DNA from: Ambrosia x helenae
Lineage: Eukaryota > Streptophyta > Magnoliopsida > Asterales > Asteraceae
Assembly (NCBI GenBank): GCA_030844895.1
Contig: JAUTDX010000158.1
Location: forward strand, 186,001 to 250,000
Direction of reading: 5' to 3'
Length of the DNA: 64,000 nucleotides
The first letter of the stretch is position 1; each line of letters begins with the position of its first letter. Both the position numbers and the translations under genes were made by a program. Below, piece after piece: positions 9,682 to 21,597 of this stretch. The notes under the pieces were generated by a model. It was not told the origin of the DNA and made no database searches. It was given only the letters and a program-made list of their open reading frames with translations.

Positions 9682-12600
9682 TCACCAACTACGTTCCCCG
9701 GACAAGGATATTAACTGCACAATTTAAAAATATAGATCATTAACCGCAAAATTAACTAATTTTCTAGGGGTGTAAAATCAGTAATAGTTAGTTTATAGTA
9801 CGAATTTAAAATAAAATAAAATAAAAAACTTCTATTGACAAGTAAGATGACGACAATTGCACCTGTCAGCCCCAAAATGTTAAGGTTCTATACTTCTATC
9901 TAATTATGGTCATTAAATGGATTGAATGTTAAGGTTCTATCTAGTTCTGGCCGTATAATGGATTGCACATCCTATTTTACTTATGTAATAAGAAATGTGT
10001 TAAAATTGTTTGCGGGTATGAAGCAAGATTTAGAATGTACACCAGACTATCAGAGGACAAAAACATGCAGTTCTTATGACACAATATTATAAGAGTCCCA
10101 GAAATTAATATTATTGTGCATCTGATAATTGATCCTAAAACATATGCCTTACTTTAAGGGATTAATAATTTTAACTACAGTGTGATTTGGTAAAGAGAAA
10201 ACTAACCTGGCAAGCAATGTCAATCATGTTTTGGCTATCACTAAATGAATCTTCAAGGTTAGGCTTCTTGTTTTCATGTTTAAAACTTGGTGTCTCCCTC
10301 ACTTGACCAGTCAAAAAGCACTTTCCATGAGAAGAACAGTTATCGGATTTAGATGATAACACCTTCTTATGTCTCCTGCTGAATGTATACTTCAGACACT
10401 TGTTATCCGTATTACAAGCAATTCCATCAGATTCTTTTGCGTCACTTTCATGTTTTTTAACCACTAAATCATTCAGTAAGTTGGTGTCCTCGCACTTGGT
10501 TTCTTCAAATTTCACACCATCATTGACCAGGTGGTTCTTGCAATGGGAAAGAAAAGCACTTGACTTGAATGATGAAGATATTTCATCCCAACACCTAACT
10601 TTCCTCTTTCTAATGCTTCTACGGAGGGTACATGCACTTATTTCATTATTTTCTATTAATTTTGCATCATTTCCGCTATGTTTCTCTTTGAGATTCAACT
10701 TCTCACGACCAAAACGAGAAAGTTTGTGGTTTGATTGCACATATCCAACACTCTTTGAAAGTCCTTTTACAGTTTGATCTTTCGAAACCCTGTTGTTCAT
10801 GGAAAATGCTTCTGAGCCATTAATGTTCTTTATATCTTTGTTCTCAGTGTCAACAGAAAATTGAGCACATTTTCCAGATATATTTTCATCCACATTGACG
10901 ATTAACTCCTTTTCTTCAGATATAGTTTTTTCATCCACTAGATCCCTCTCAATTGCTAGAATTCTGTGAGTATATCCATTTCTATATGATTCGGGCTCTT
11001 TGTTTCCAATGATTATAGAATCTGAATTTGGACATGATGCTGTAATCTCTTTTGCAGGAGTGCAACTTTTACCGCATTGGGAAGAGCATCTGAAGTGTTC
11101 AATGACATCTGAATTTTCCTGATGAGCGTTTTTGTTTTCAGATGATCCATTTGAGTGTAACATGTGGATGTTCTTCATTTCCTCCAAACGTTCACGTGCA
11201 TTCCTTATTTCAGCTCTAAGATCCATTATCACTCTTTCTGTTTCATTAAGCTGGGCATCCAGTTCTGTGATTCTGTTTTGCTGACTCAAAGCTGTTTTTT
11301 CTGCTTCGGTTGTCTGAATCAAGGAAAGTTTAGCAGTTTCGTGTCAGTTTCTGTTTACAAGTTCATATATTTTGCATTGTTATAGCAGATATAAGAAAAT
11401 AATAATAACAATAATAAAGTTAGAATAAGTGCATAGCAAATAAGTTTGAGCTACCTAAATGCAAAATAAGAATTCTCCCCTGTAAGGTATTTTTATCTAA
11501 GAAACAAGTTTCGTCCAATAAGAAAGAGTTGTGTTGATAATTTATAAGACTATTGTAATATGCTTATTTCTAATACAATTTCTATGATAAGTTGCAACTT
11601 AATACGAACCTTACCTCAAGAAATTCCCAAACTTAAGGTAGAAAGAAAAGTCTTACTGCGTTGGGATCTCAATCTCAAAGTTATTCTTGTCATATTTCAG
11701 TAGCAATCAATCTAAAGGCTTTTGAAAATTTAAATTCGAAAAGAAAGTGCTTCTTAATCCGACAATGAGAACTGTGATTTATTAATACAACTTTGTACAG
11801 ATGAACTAAGATACCCTGCAGCCTCAATGAGTTTAAAAGTAAATGTGATATAACGAGAGAAAGCGTAAAACTAAGTTCAAATCTGGATCAATGTGGTAGT
11901 AATACTAATTTAAATAGCCAACCTACTAGAATTATCTCAATTTTAATTGACGGAACACTAAAACACAACGTTTACAAAATTTACTAAACTAACTTTTGCT
12001 GTCACCAAGTTTTGGTATGCAATAACTGTTAGCAGCAAGTTGTAGGTATGTTCTTTCACAATATTAAACAAGCCCAACAGATTCAACGATAGCCTCAGTA
12101 CAACGGTTACAGAGTTCTTGAACAATGCTGAACATCATGGTAAGCAAAAGAAACGTCAAATCCACAGATTATATAAATATTTGCCCACATATTACATCAC
12201 AAGTCAATATGCTGATATCGGCCAACAAATACATTACAACTAAGTGTGTTTTTTTTTTTGTATCGTGAGTTATAGCGAGTGCCAATGCCTTGATAAACCA
12301 AACCTATTCCGATTGAACAACATCTATACCGTTACCAGTACTACCAAAAAGGTCACTAGTATTTATTTGTACAGTTTCCGATCAATGCAAAACACGTGTC
12401 GATATCATTTAGGGCATATAGTGACTTTGAGTTTTCTCTTTTGGTTAACATATTGAGCCTCAGTACCGTAATGAACCGAACCGGTATCGTCCGAATTCCC
12501 AACACAACACGCGGTGGAATTCCACATCGTAATCATTCAACCAAAGAATAATAATATCACAAACAACAATTTAATTTCTGAAGGTAAGAGATATCTAATC

Positions 12601-12795
12601 TAAAGGTACAGAAACCAATACCTTGGCATCGATCATCTGTTTGAAACGAAGAAGCATTCGAACCGCCTCGTCTTTAGTGTTACACAGATCGTGATGAATG
12701 CAAAGAGCTTTACGCTCTGACTCCAATGCTCGAGCAGCTGCCTCTTTCGATGTGTTCAGTATCATCTCTGCGTAAACCTTCTTCAACGCCTCCAC
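9682..12795 (-). CDS. conserved plant coiled-coil protein, three exons
   Basis: The model joins exon 1 (12795-12622), exon 2 (11313-10207) and exon 3 (9714-9682) to give 437 residues; all junctions are GT-AG and in phase 0. Exon 1 encodes an amphipathic, charged N-terminus (MEALKKVYAEMILNTSKEAA onward) with many Ala, Glu and Arg. The start of exon 2 continues a heptad-rich coiled coil (about residues 59-110, TTEAEKTALSQQNRITELDA). The rest is Ser-, Asn- and Lys-rich and probably disordered, with a basic cluster LRRSIRKRKVRCWDE that could be a nuclear signal. Exon 3 adds only about ten residues (LISLSGERSW) after a T-rich acceptor and is the least certain part. The N-terminal block feels familiar from plant proteomes, but I cannot name a family or role. 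No TE features appear in the exons. Confidence 0.72.
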
Positions 12796-13194
12796 CTTAT
12801 GTAAAACAAAAATATTAAATCGAGGTTGATTAAATGTTAAAACAGAAGTGTGAATAATAATAATGTGTTCAGCATTTAAATAATATTATGAAGTGAAGGA
12901 TGGATTACTTCTGGTTGATGTGCCATTGGAAGTGAAAGGGGGCAAAGGGGAGGGAAAACTGGGGTTCGTAGAAGAGACGACAATCGTGATCGTCCAACTG
13001 AAACTTCGTTTTTTATATATTTTTTGACCCAAGTTTCTGCTTTCAACGGTATACAAAATTGCATTCAAGCCCTTGTATTATTATTATATTTTCTTACAAT
13101 CGAATGTTATTCTACTTTTACTATGTAAAATTAATTCTAATCTACCTCATGCTATAGAATTTAACCTTTCATACAAAGTTAGAATGGCTATAGC
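12796..13194. promoter_or_regulatory. upstream region of the coiled-coil gene
   Basis: It must hold the 5' UTR and promoter of the minus-strand gene. I see no single convincing TATA box. The next feature is the Harbinger MITE, whose edge lies about 400 bp from the start codon. Confidence 0.35.
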
Positions 13195-13197
13195 TAA

Positions 13198-14153
13198 GGC
13201 TAAAGGGTGTAGGGTGCGCCACGTAGGAGTGGGGGAGTGGCATCTTCATGATGGGCCTTTAAGGGGATGGTGTGCACTTAGGGTTGTTCATGAGCCGAGC
13301 CGAGCCGATCCGAACGGAGCTTTGCTCATGCTTGGCTCGTTTACAAACCGAACCGAGCGGAGCGGCTCGTTTACAATCGAGCCGAAAACCGAACGAGCAT
13401 TCTTCGAGCGCAAATTTTTTGAGCGAGCGCCGAGCGAAAATCGAGCGGAGAGTAATATGGACGATCATAAAATTGCGTGTTTCCTTCAATGTTTTCATTG
13501 TCGGGTGATAACTAAGGTCGAAATGTCCGATGATAACACTAACATTGAGATCCTAGTGTTCAAGGATGAGGTTTAGATTGAGGCTGATAAGGTGATAGCA
13601 TACGTCAGAGAAAAATTGTTGCATTATGACGTAGGTGTGATATCAATCGACAATTAGCAATAGACGACTAACAACATAAAGAAGTCAAGACTGTCACCTC
13701 ATGACTTATTGTTTTACAATTAAATCTAGTGTTAAAATTTTTTATTGAATTAAGTGAGCTATTATATTTTGTTTGCGTATACTAAGCCAAATCCAATAGA
13801 ATGTTAGATATAAAGCCATAAATTTATCTGTAAATTGTGTGTATATCTATTATGAAATAAATAAAAAATTATTCGAGCGGAAGATCGAGCGAGCATTTTC
13901 CGAGCAAATTCCGAACGAGCGACGAGCGATCGGCGAGCGCCGAGCCTTTTGAACAGCCGTATGTGCACTATGATGACGGGGCTCCTCATTGGCCAGAATT
14001 ATTAAAAATAATAAAAATCCCACTTTGTTATCCACATTTGGTCCGACACAAAAGTCATGTGGTTGCCGCTCATACCGATGCCGGGAGAGGGGGGCGGTGT
14101 ACGCCGGCCATCATCACCATGCCGGAGCTATGCCGCTACCACACCCTTTAGCC
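13198..14153. mobile_element. PIF/Harbinger-type MITE interrupted by a hAT element
   Basis: The ends GGCTAAAGGGTGT and ACACCCTTTAGCC are perfect inverted repeats, flanked by TAA on both sides (13195-13197 and 14154-14156). Removing the nested hAT insert leaves about 265 bp, a normal MITE size. Confidence 0.9.
13279..13961. mobile_element. nested non-autonomous hAT element
   Basis: The termini TAGGGTTGTTCA and TGAACAGCCGTA are imperfect inverted repeats. The exact 8-bp duplication TGTGCACT (13271-13278 and 13962-13969) identifies hAT. Subterminal regions are packed with GAGCCGAGC/GAGCGGC-type motifs, as in hAT ends that bind transposase. The open frames across it carry no transposase. Confidence 0.92.
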
Positions 14154-14156
14154 TAA

Positions 14157-15070
14157 GTGTTATGGTATTGTTCTCATTTTGTTCACTATCATGTCATTGG
14201 ATCACTTGCACTCGCTTTTTTCGCTTTGCTTTCACAAGTTTACAAGTTGTTACCACGTTTCAATTATTTCTTAATCATTTTTTTACTATATGTTGTTAAA
14301 TATATTATTAAAAAACCATCAATACCTTTACAAGTGGATGGCGGGTAAACGAGCGACAAGTTGCGCCGTTACCTCTTTTAGACAAATAAATAAATAAATA
14401 AACCTAACAATAAAATTAGAAAACTAAAAAGAATGCAACTTTTTAAATTTTTTTTAAGTTTAAGTATACTTCATTTCATACCAACAAGAATTACAAGTGA
14501 GGCGCGGGTATATTTTTTAAATAAAAAACTAAAAAAGGTACATTTATTTACTACATCATTCATTTTTATAATCATTAATTATTTAAATATTATTTTTGTA
14601 TTAACTACTAATTAACCAAATACTTAATAATAATAGTAAGTTAATTAGTTTATTTTGTTATAAACATTCAGGGTTCATAAAAATTTAATTCAAACCACAA
14701 GGTTAAGTTTATAAATTGTCAAATAAGCTAGAGTTTTTTTTCATAAATATGACTTATCTTCTTCTCCATACAACCTATAACAACGAGACAAAGTTTGGCA
14801 TGTCACGTCAGCATTCACTATCTGGGTTAGTTATCAGTTAATAAAAGCTCATTGGAGGAAAATACTTGCAAGTTTGGACTGTTGTTGGGAATTTCTTAAG
14901 TACAGATTATTGCCGGCCAACGAGACAAAGTTTGGATTACTAAAATCCAATTCCCGTTTGCAAAAAAGACACAACTACCACAAACATAAGGTTAAGTTAT
15001 ATACAGAAAAGTTATATAGAACCAAAAAAACACAATAACTATCACAAACATGTATGCAAAAAGCCATCAT
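14157..15070. other. unassigned A/T-rich intergenic sequence
   Basis: I see no gene or bounded repeat apart from short T-rich and AAAT runs. The minus-strand 3' UTR of the prolyl hydroxylase probably enters from the right, near a (CAT)n run at about 15064-15080. Confidence 0.35.
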
Positions 15071-15184
15071 CATCATCATCAACAAACCTAAGCTCTTCCT
15101 AGTTCCTACAATTTCCTGATGTGTCACCGGAGCCAATAATATAGGGACCATTATTGCTGCATTCACCGCGAACAGCTAGCCCAT

Positions 15185-18100
15185 TCAGGCTGATTGAGGG
15201 TTCCCTCCCTGCAGTACTGTTTCTTTTCTACTTGCACTAACTCGTTTACGTTCAAAACTCCTGACATGAATCCATTTGGTTGCTAACCATTTCTCACCCT
15301 CTATAACAGGACAGCTCCCATGCAAGCTCTTAGGGTCGGTTGTAGCATTAGGATGAAGACTAAAGAACAATAGGGCATCACCTTTCTTGGGTTGGACTGC
15401 GAAGTCAAAATAATGTGTTGTCAAGTACTCTAAATAGGCTTTGTCGATTTAGACGATTCTTGTAACCATATGGTTAATGAAACCATAATTAATGCTTTAT
15501 CACAAAGAAATGGCAAAATGTGTTTTGTGGGTCAAGACAACTAGACTTAGACTGTTTTGACTTTTACCAAAATGACCCGTTTCAACCAGAGAGTGTTTGA
15601 CCCATTACCAACCCTGTCTAACCTGCCCATCGTGCCACCTCTACTCCTGACTCTTGCAGGGCCAAATCGCCAATGAGCCTTGTGTTGAGTGCAGTGTCTT
15701 ATCTATATTTAAATGTAGTATATATGTTCGAATTTCAAATATCAAAAGCAATATAATGTCTTCTTTTAACACAACAAAATTGCATAGTTTCTATAGTTTA
15801 CATACCTGCATAACCCTTTTTTGCGCACTCAGAGTCTTCATCAGTTTTGAGTTGAGATCCTTTCATCTGGAGACCACTAGAAAACCAATTAGAACAGGAA
15901 GACAAAAGCAAACAACAATAAAAAAACCACAATCAATAGCCTTTACTTGTAGTAACCAAATAAAAAACATACCTCTGATTGGGGGAATATCGTCTCGCCA
16001 CCTTTCTTAACATTAGATAAATACATAAGTACAGTTGCTATCCTGTGACCACCGAATGCCTGGTTGGCCTTATCTCGGAAGTAATCCCAGTGTGGCAAGT
16101 ATTTTTGACCTTTTTCATAATGCAATACCTGTATCGCCTCGCCGTTTTCTACGGGAAGGAATGTCCACACAGAAATCCTTGATTCAATACCAGCAACCAC
16201 TTCATCCTTCAAAGAAAAACAATAACTTGAAGATCATAATCAACACTGAAAACCAGGGGCAGACCTAGCTTGAATCTAGGTGCCGCGTCCGTTGCTACTC
16301 AACTTCGCGCGCGGAAAATTAGTGGAATTTTTTTTTACGATATTTGGAAAACGTTACTACTAAAATGAAAAAAATGAAAAACATTACTACTGAAATTAAT
16401 TTCTAGATCCGTCACTGCTGAAAACACAATATATATATATATATCTATACATATAATAAATCAAAGCTATTTTAACGACATGTCACTCAAATATGCATTC
16501 TTTTTTTTGAGTGTGCCATGTGTCATCCCATGTGGCATTGAGATATTTTAGGAAAAAAGTAATTTAAAAACAAAATTGGATTTTCCACCCTCATGTTTCC
16601 TCCATAATTTTCAAATGTTAATATCTTTAATATACGAGATTTTTTAAAGAAAAAAATCACACCAAATTAACGAGCGTTTTATTATCTTTCCAACGAGTAC
16701 CATAGTGCTATATAAAAAACGGAAAAAAATTTTTGTGGGGTTTTGTTCATACAGAAAAAAAAACATAAGGTGTTCAGGTAAATCATTAATCATGTATAGG
16801 CAAGTCACTAATTATGTTCAAATCAGTAAATATGAATTTTTTTTCAACCAGAGCCGAATAGGTTAATAAAGTTATACGTTGTTTTAAGTTATGTATCAAT
16901 ATTAGTATGTTAGAGTTGTACATTTGTTTAGTCTTTAGGATATGTGTTAATATTAGAGTTACATTAAAGTTATACATTCTTTTAGGTTAGGTGTTAGCAT
17001 TGGAGTTGTACATTGTTAATTTGTTTTAGGTTAGATATTAATATTAGAGTTATACATCAGTCTATTTCATATGTAAAATTGATGTATCATATTAAATTTC
17101 TCAACCCGGGAGAAAAGAGAAACCCAAAATTTTGAGAAAACCCCTAGAAACCCATTGTGTGGATGTGAGCATGCCACATCACCAAACTAAACAAATCATT
17201 TTTTATTATTTAAAGGGTAATATAGTAATTCAAGAAATCTGATTTTTTAAACTCATATATATATTAATTACCTCTCTCTTACTTTTCAAACAACATTCAA
17301 AATCTAATTCCCTCCCATCTACTTTCTCTCTCTCTCTCTCTCAAATACCATCACCACCAACAAATCTAAGAATATGGAAAGTATCACAAAAAAAAATCTG
17401 ATTTTTTCAACACCATCAGAGAAGATGTGGATTGTCGGGTCGTCGAAGATTCGGTCTGTATAACAGAGAGGGACGTTTTTTGTGGGTGATTGACCGGGGG
17501 AGAGGAATCGGAGAAGACGATCGGTCCGACTTGCAGTTCGGCCGGAGATGTGAAGATAGGTGACAAGTTTGTTTTTTATATTTTTCTGAAATAGTCTAGT
17601 CATATGTTAGTTTTCATCTTCAAAAACAAGCAAACTTATTGTTCAGTGGGTAACCGCTTGGTCAATCAAGAACCGGAATCTTACAAGTCAAATTCGTCCG
17701 TTCTTGAAAGTTTTGTTATTAATTCTTTTTGTTTTTTCAAAGTTTGTATACATCAATGTTATTTATTGGTGTGTTATTAAAGTTTACATATTGGTGTGTT
17801 TTTTTTTCTGAAATAGTCTATGTCATTTGTTTTTTTTTTCTAGCATCCCTTTTTTTTTTTTTTCTGAAAATAGTCTAGTCATTTGTTTTTTTTTTTTTTG
17901 AAACAATTATTTCCAACTTAATTCTTTTTGTTTTTTCTGAAATAGTCTAGTCATTTTTTTTTTTTCTAGCATCCCTTTTTTTTTTGGTTGGGGGGTTAGG
18001 TGGTTTAATATTTTTTTTTGGGTGATTGATTATGTTAAACATCGAAAAAGATTTTTCGTTTTGTGTTTTATGTTCGTAGTATCTTTGTGTTTAGTTTGGG

Positions 18101-20819
18101 TGTTTTTATCGTCTATATTTTTGTATGATCTTTGTGTTTAGTTAGGCTGTTACATGTGCAGCACATCTGTTTTTATCGTCTATATTTTTCTTATATAGGA
18201 TTACGAATCAGAGGATGATGGGCTTGGAGGTGGTTTAATATATATCTTTTTTTTGTGTTTCTAGTTTTTTTTTTTTTTTTTTGGTGGGGGGGGGGGGGGG
18301 TTGGGGTGTTTTTATCGTCTATATTTTCGTATAATCTTTGTGTTTAGTTAGCCTGTTACGTGTGTAGCATATCTATTTTTTGCAGTCAAATTATGTTTTC
18401 TGTTTTCTAGCATATCAAATTCTGTTCTATGTTTACTGCAGACTACATAAGTGTTGTCTGTGTTTTTCCTGTTACACATGTAAATAATTGTTGTTTTCTT
18501 GTAAATAATTGTTGTTTCACATGTACATAAGTATTGTCTGTATTTTTATTTTTTTAAGTTGTAAATAATTGTTGTTTTTTTTGTGTGTTACTAGCATCTC
18601 TTATTTTTGGGTGACTTATTATGTTAAACATCGAAAATGATTTTTCATTTTGTGTTTTTATGTTTGTAGTATCTTGTTGTTTAGTTAGGGTGTTTTTATC
18701 GTCTATATTTTCGTATAATCTTTGTGTTATGTTAGACTGTTTACGTGTGTAGCATATATGTTTTTTGCAGTCAGATTGTTTTCTATGCAACAATATGTCT
18801 GCTTTTGTTTAATATGTTTTTTTAATCAAAATTGGTGAATTTTAATGTCTGTTAACATATGCAACAATATGTCTGCTTTTGTTTTTTACCAGTATGTGCA
18901 TGTTTGTATGAGTATTATAATGTGTGGAATGTATGTTTGCATCTGTTTCCTATATTTTTGCACATGTTTCGTATGTAACAACAAAACTATGGTATAAATT
19001 AGTTTTTGTTTCGTATGTAACAGCAGAACTAAGTTGTTATAAATTAGCTTCTGATTTTTTTTACCATATATTGATTAAAACAAAAGTCACTAATCATTGG
19101 ATCAAATCTATGTTTGCGTCTGTTTCGTATGTAACAGCAGAACTAAGTTGCTATCAGTTTCGTATGTTTGATAATCTTTGATAACTAAATGTATAAAACA
19201 ATGTTTTTTTTGTATCAGTTTCGTATGTTTTTTTGTAATCCAGTTGGTTAACATACGTTAAGCGGGGGGGGGGGTCTTTTACATGTAAATTGATGATTTT
19301 TGTTTTATTTTTGCAGGTGAGCATATTTTTTGCATTAAAGATGAAGATGATTATCAAGAATGAAGTGTAGACATTTTTTTTATTTATGATACTTTTTTTA
19401 GCATTTGTTGATTTGTAATGACCGTTTTGTTTGTTTTTTAGCATTTTGTAAGAAACAATTCTTGTGTACATTTGAATGTTTTTTGATCAATAAAGTTTTT
19501 AGCGCTTTGTAATGACCGTTTTGTTTGGTTTTAGCACTTTGTAAGTAATAAAATGCCTATAACCATATTAATTCTCGTTACGTATGCAACAATTCTGGTG
19601 CTGGTACAATAAAACGAAAAAAAAAACATGGTATAATAAAAAAAAATCAGCATTTTTTAAATAATATACACTAGCAACTCAGTTTTAACCTACGTAACAC
19701 AACACATGTTACATATGTAACACGGGTATCTGTCAGATTTAGGACAATGGTCACAAAAGTATGAGAGAGATGATGTGACATGTGTGGGGTCCACTTGTCA
19801 TATGTGCTTTTTCAGAAAAATGACATTTGACCATTGTGCCCTTTTTTTGTCCTTTACCTTAATAAATATATTAAAATAATATAGAATGAATCTAGACCAT
19901 TGATCACTTTAGATCAATGGCTACAAATAGGTTTACATGGTTTACTCATTTTGGAGGGTTTTTATTATAACCATCCCCTATATATATATATAACTATATC
20001 TTCATTAATTATTAACATACAAGACTCAAGCATTGATCCAGTGGAGTAAATTTATTACAAAAATAAGCAATAATAATAGTAATAATAATTTTGTAGTGAA
20101 GCTCTTGCTGACCTGAGCTTTCATAATAAACGTGCCCTTGCTGGTACGAACCGTGCTTTCTATGCTTTTACCGGTTCTAGAGTCAGCAACCATTGATTTC
20201 TTGAGCTTATCCTTTGCCTAAATCAATAGAAATCACAACCGAATTAACAAGATAAACACAAAGCAATTTGTTTTGTAGGCTTACTAGAAATAACAAAACC
20301 GAAATAACTTGCATCAAGTTAACTATTAGGATAATAACAAAAAGGGCAGTGATGACCAACCACTTCAATGAGATGATCACACTCTTCATCTGTTAAAAAG
20401 TTCCTGTATAAGAAAGCCCTGCATGTCCCAAACAGAAATAAAATCAATGCATGCATGCTGTAGTATCATGTTATGTTGATTTAAATTATGCAACTGTACG
20501 TCAACAACGTGGGGGTATAAACTAAACTAAAAACTATAAAACCTTGGATGCCTTGAGATTTGGATAACCCGAGATGGATCAAAAGAACGATGATGTCGAT
20601 TGGAATTACCATTCGGCAATCTGATCAGCGACAATTTCCTGACAAAAAACAATATATATTGGAAGATCAGAAAGGGTCCATTGTTTTTCTAAAAACGGAA
20701 AGGGATATGATTAAAGTGACATACATTTTACGAAAGCCTGATGATTGGAGAGGAAAATTAAGTGAAAGAATAGAGAAACAGACGAAGAATGGGATGAATA
20801 AATTACGAAAATTCATCAT
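15185..20819 (-). CDS. P4H: prolyl 4-hydroxylase, seven exons
   Basis: Exons on minus are 20819-20725, 20638-20543, 20418-20361, 20217-20113, 16206-15973, 15866-15806 and 15396-15185. The phases join without a break to 286 residues. The enzyme would hydroxylate prolines in secreted proteins such as extensins, using Fe(II), 2-oxoglutarate and O2, in the ER/Golgi. Residues 1-28 form a hydrophobic signal peptide or anchor (MMNFRNLFIPFFVCFSILSL). The Fe-binding HxD is H157-W-D159, the distal His is H242 in SLHGSCPV, and the 2-oxoglutarate Lys is K252 in GEKW. The donor of exon 1 is GTATGT. After residue ~262 the family normally has a Cys-rich ShKT-like tail. Here the tail is encoded in shifted frames (EWA, then RGECSNNG and SGNC), so the annotated end (GGNPQSA) is probably a frameshift product. 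The fourth intron is about 3.9 kb and full of repeats. Confidence 0.87.
16207..20112. other. 3.9-kb fourth intron of P4H, repeat-filled
   Basis: An element-like stretch starts near 16452 (TCTATACATATAATAAATC, a Helitron-like 5' end). It contains a phrase shared with the Helitron at 46.7-47.3 kb (CACCAAATTAACGAGCG and TTTATTATCTTTCCAACGA). T-rich direct repeats follow. The right side at 19966-19990 runs into (TA)n, as does the left side near 16430. No 3' CTAG end was found, so the boundaries are unsure. Confidence 0.45.
18030..19160. repeat. dispersed direct repeats in the intron
   Basis: The phrase GTGTTTTTATCGTCTATATT recurs at about 18098, 18169, 18306 and 18688, and ATTATGTTAAACATCGAAAA recurs at about 18028 and 18618. 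TTTCGTATGTAACAGCAGAA recurs at about 19010 and 19124. They look like decayed copies of one unit. Confidence 0.6.
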
Positions 20820-21027
20820 GAGAGATCTTAAAACCCTTTAAGAGATTGTTGCAGATGGTAAAAGATGAAACAGGGGTGGGTTTATGTAAGAATTTTGATC
20901 ATATGTTTGGTTTTCAAAGATCAGATGAAGAAAATTTAATATCAAGGTCATCATTTAACAAATTGGATCTGATGAAAAGGTGGAAACAAGAACTGGTATG
21001 GAAGGTTTATTTATAGTAACGATAATA

Positions 21028-21440
21028 ACTCAATGGGTGTCAGCTCAAATCTCCTTTGAGAGACTTTGAGTTCGATTCCCATAAGCTTCATTTGGGGGTA
21101 TTGCCAAGTGATGGTCGAAACTAGCCTACTTGTAGGTGTCAGGTTCGATTCTGATGGCCCTCGGTTTTCTACTACCGTGCATTTACTCAAGAGAGGACTG
21201 CCTCTTGTGGAGGGTGCAACATCTGTCAAGTGGCAGGTGGCGGGAAATTTTCCGGGTGGAAGCCTTAGTGCCCCTTATGCGCAGCCTCGACTCGCTTGTG
21301 GGCCGGCCATTCTCGTGTCAGCGTGGGCCCGGTTAAGACAACATAGTCTGAGCATTGGAGAATGGCTAGGGGACTCCCCTTCTGGGGGTTGTGATGATCT
21401 CTGCCACAACATAGAAAATTCGCCTTCCAAAAAAAAGATA
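21028..21440 (+). mobile_element. SINE-like retroposon (tentative)
   Basis: The stretch contains B-box-like sequences (GAGTTCGATTCCC at about 21067 and GGTTCGATTCTGATGG at about 21142), is far more G/C-rich than its surroundings, and ends in an A-run (CCAAAAAAAAGA). No clear target-site duplication was found. It could also be a fragment of a larger element. Confidence 0.4.
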
Positions 21441-21597
21441 TGAGTTATGTAAAAATGTTTTATAATAGATCACTAAAGTATCTAGCTTAATAAAAACTTG
21501 AGTAAAATCAGCTCGATCTAATTTGACTCGAGCCACTTAACTTGTACAAGTTTTCAAGCCAACGACTATAATAGCCCGCATATAAAAAGCTCAGCAA

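Noticed and set aside
10400..10777. 125-codon open frame on plus
   Set aside because: Antisense shadow of exon 2 of the coiled-coil gene.
13073..13576. 167-codon open frame on plus
   Set aside because: It crosses the edges of the Harbinger and hAT elements and follows their subterminal repeats.
18274..18305. T-run and G-run as a functional quadruplex
   Set aside because: A homopolymer run of about 16 G inside an intron repeat; possibly a sequencing artefact and no further evidence.
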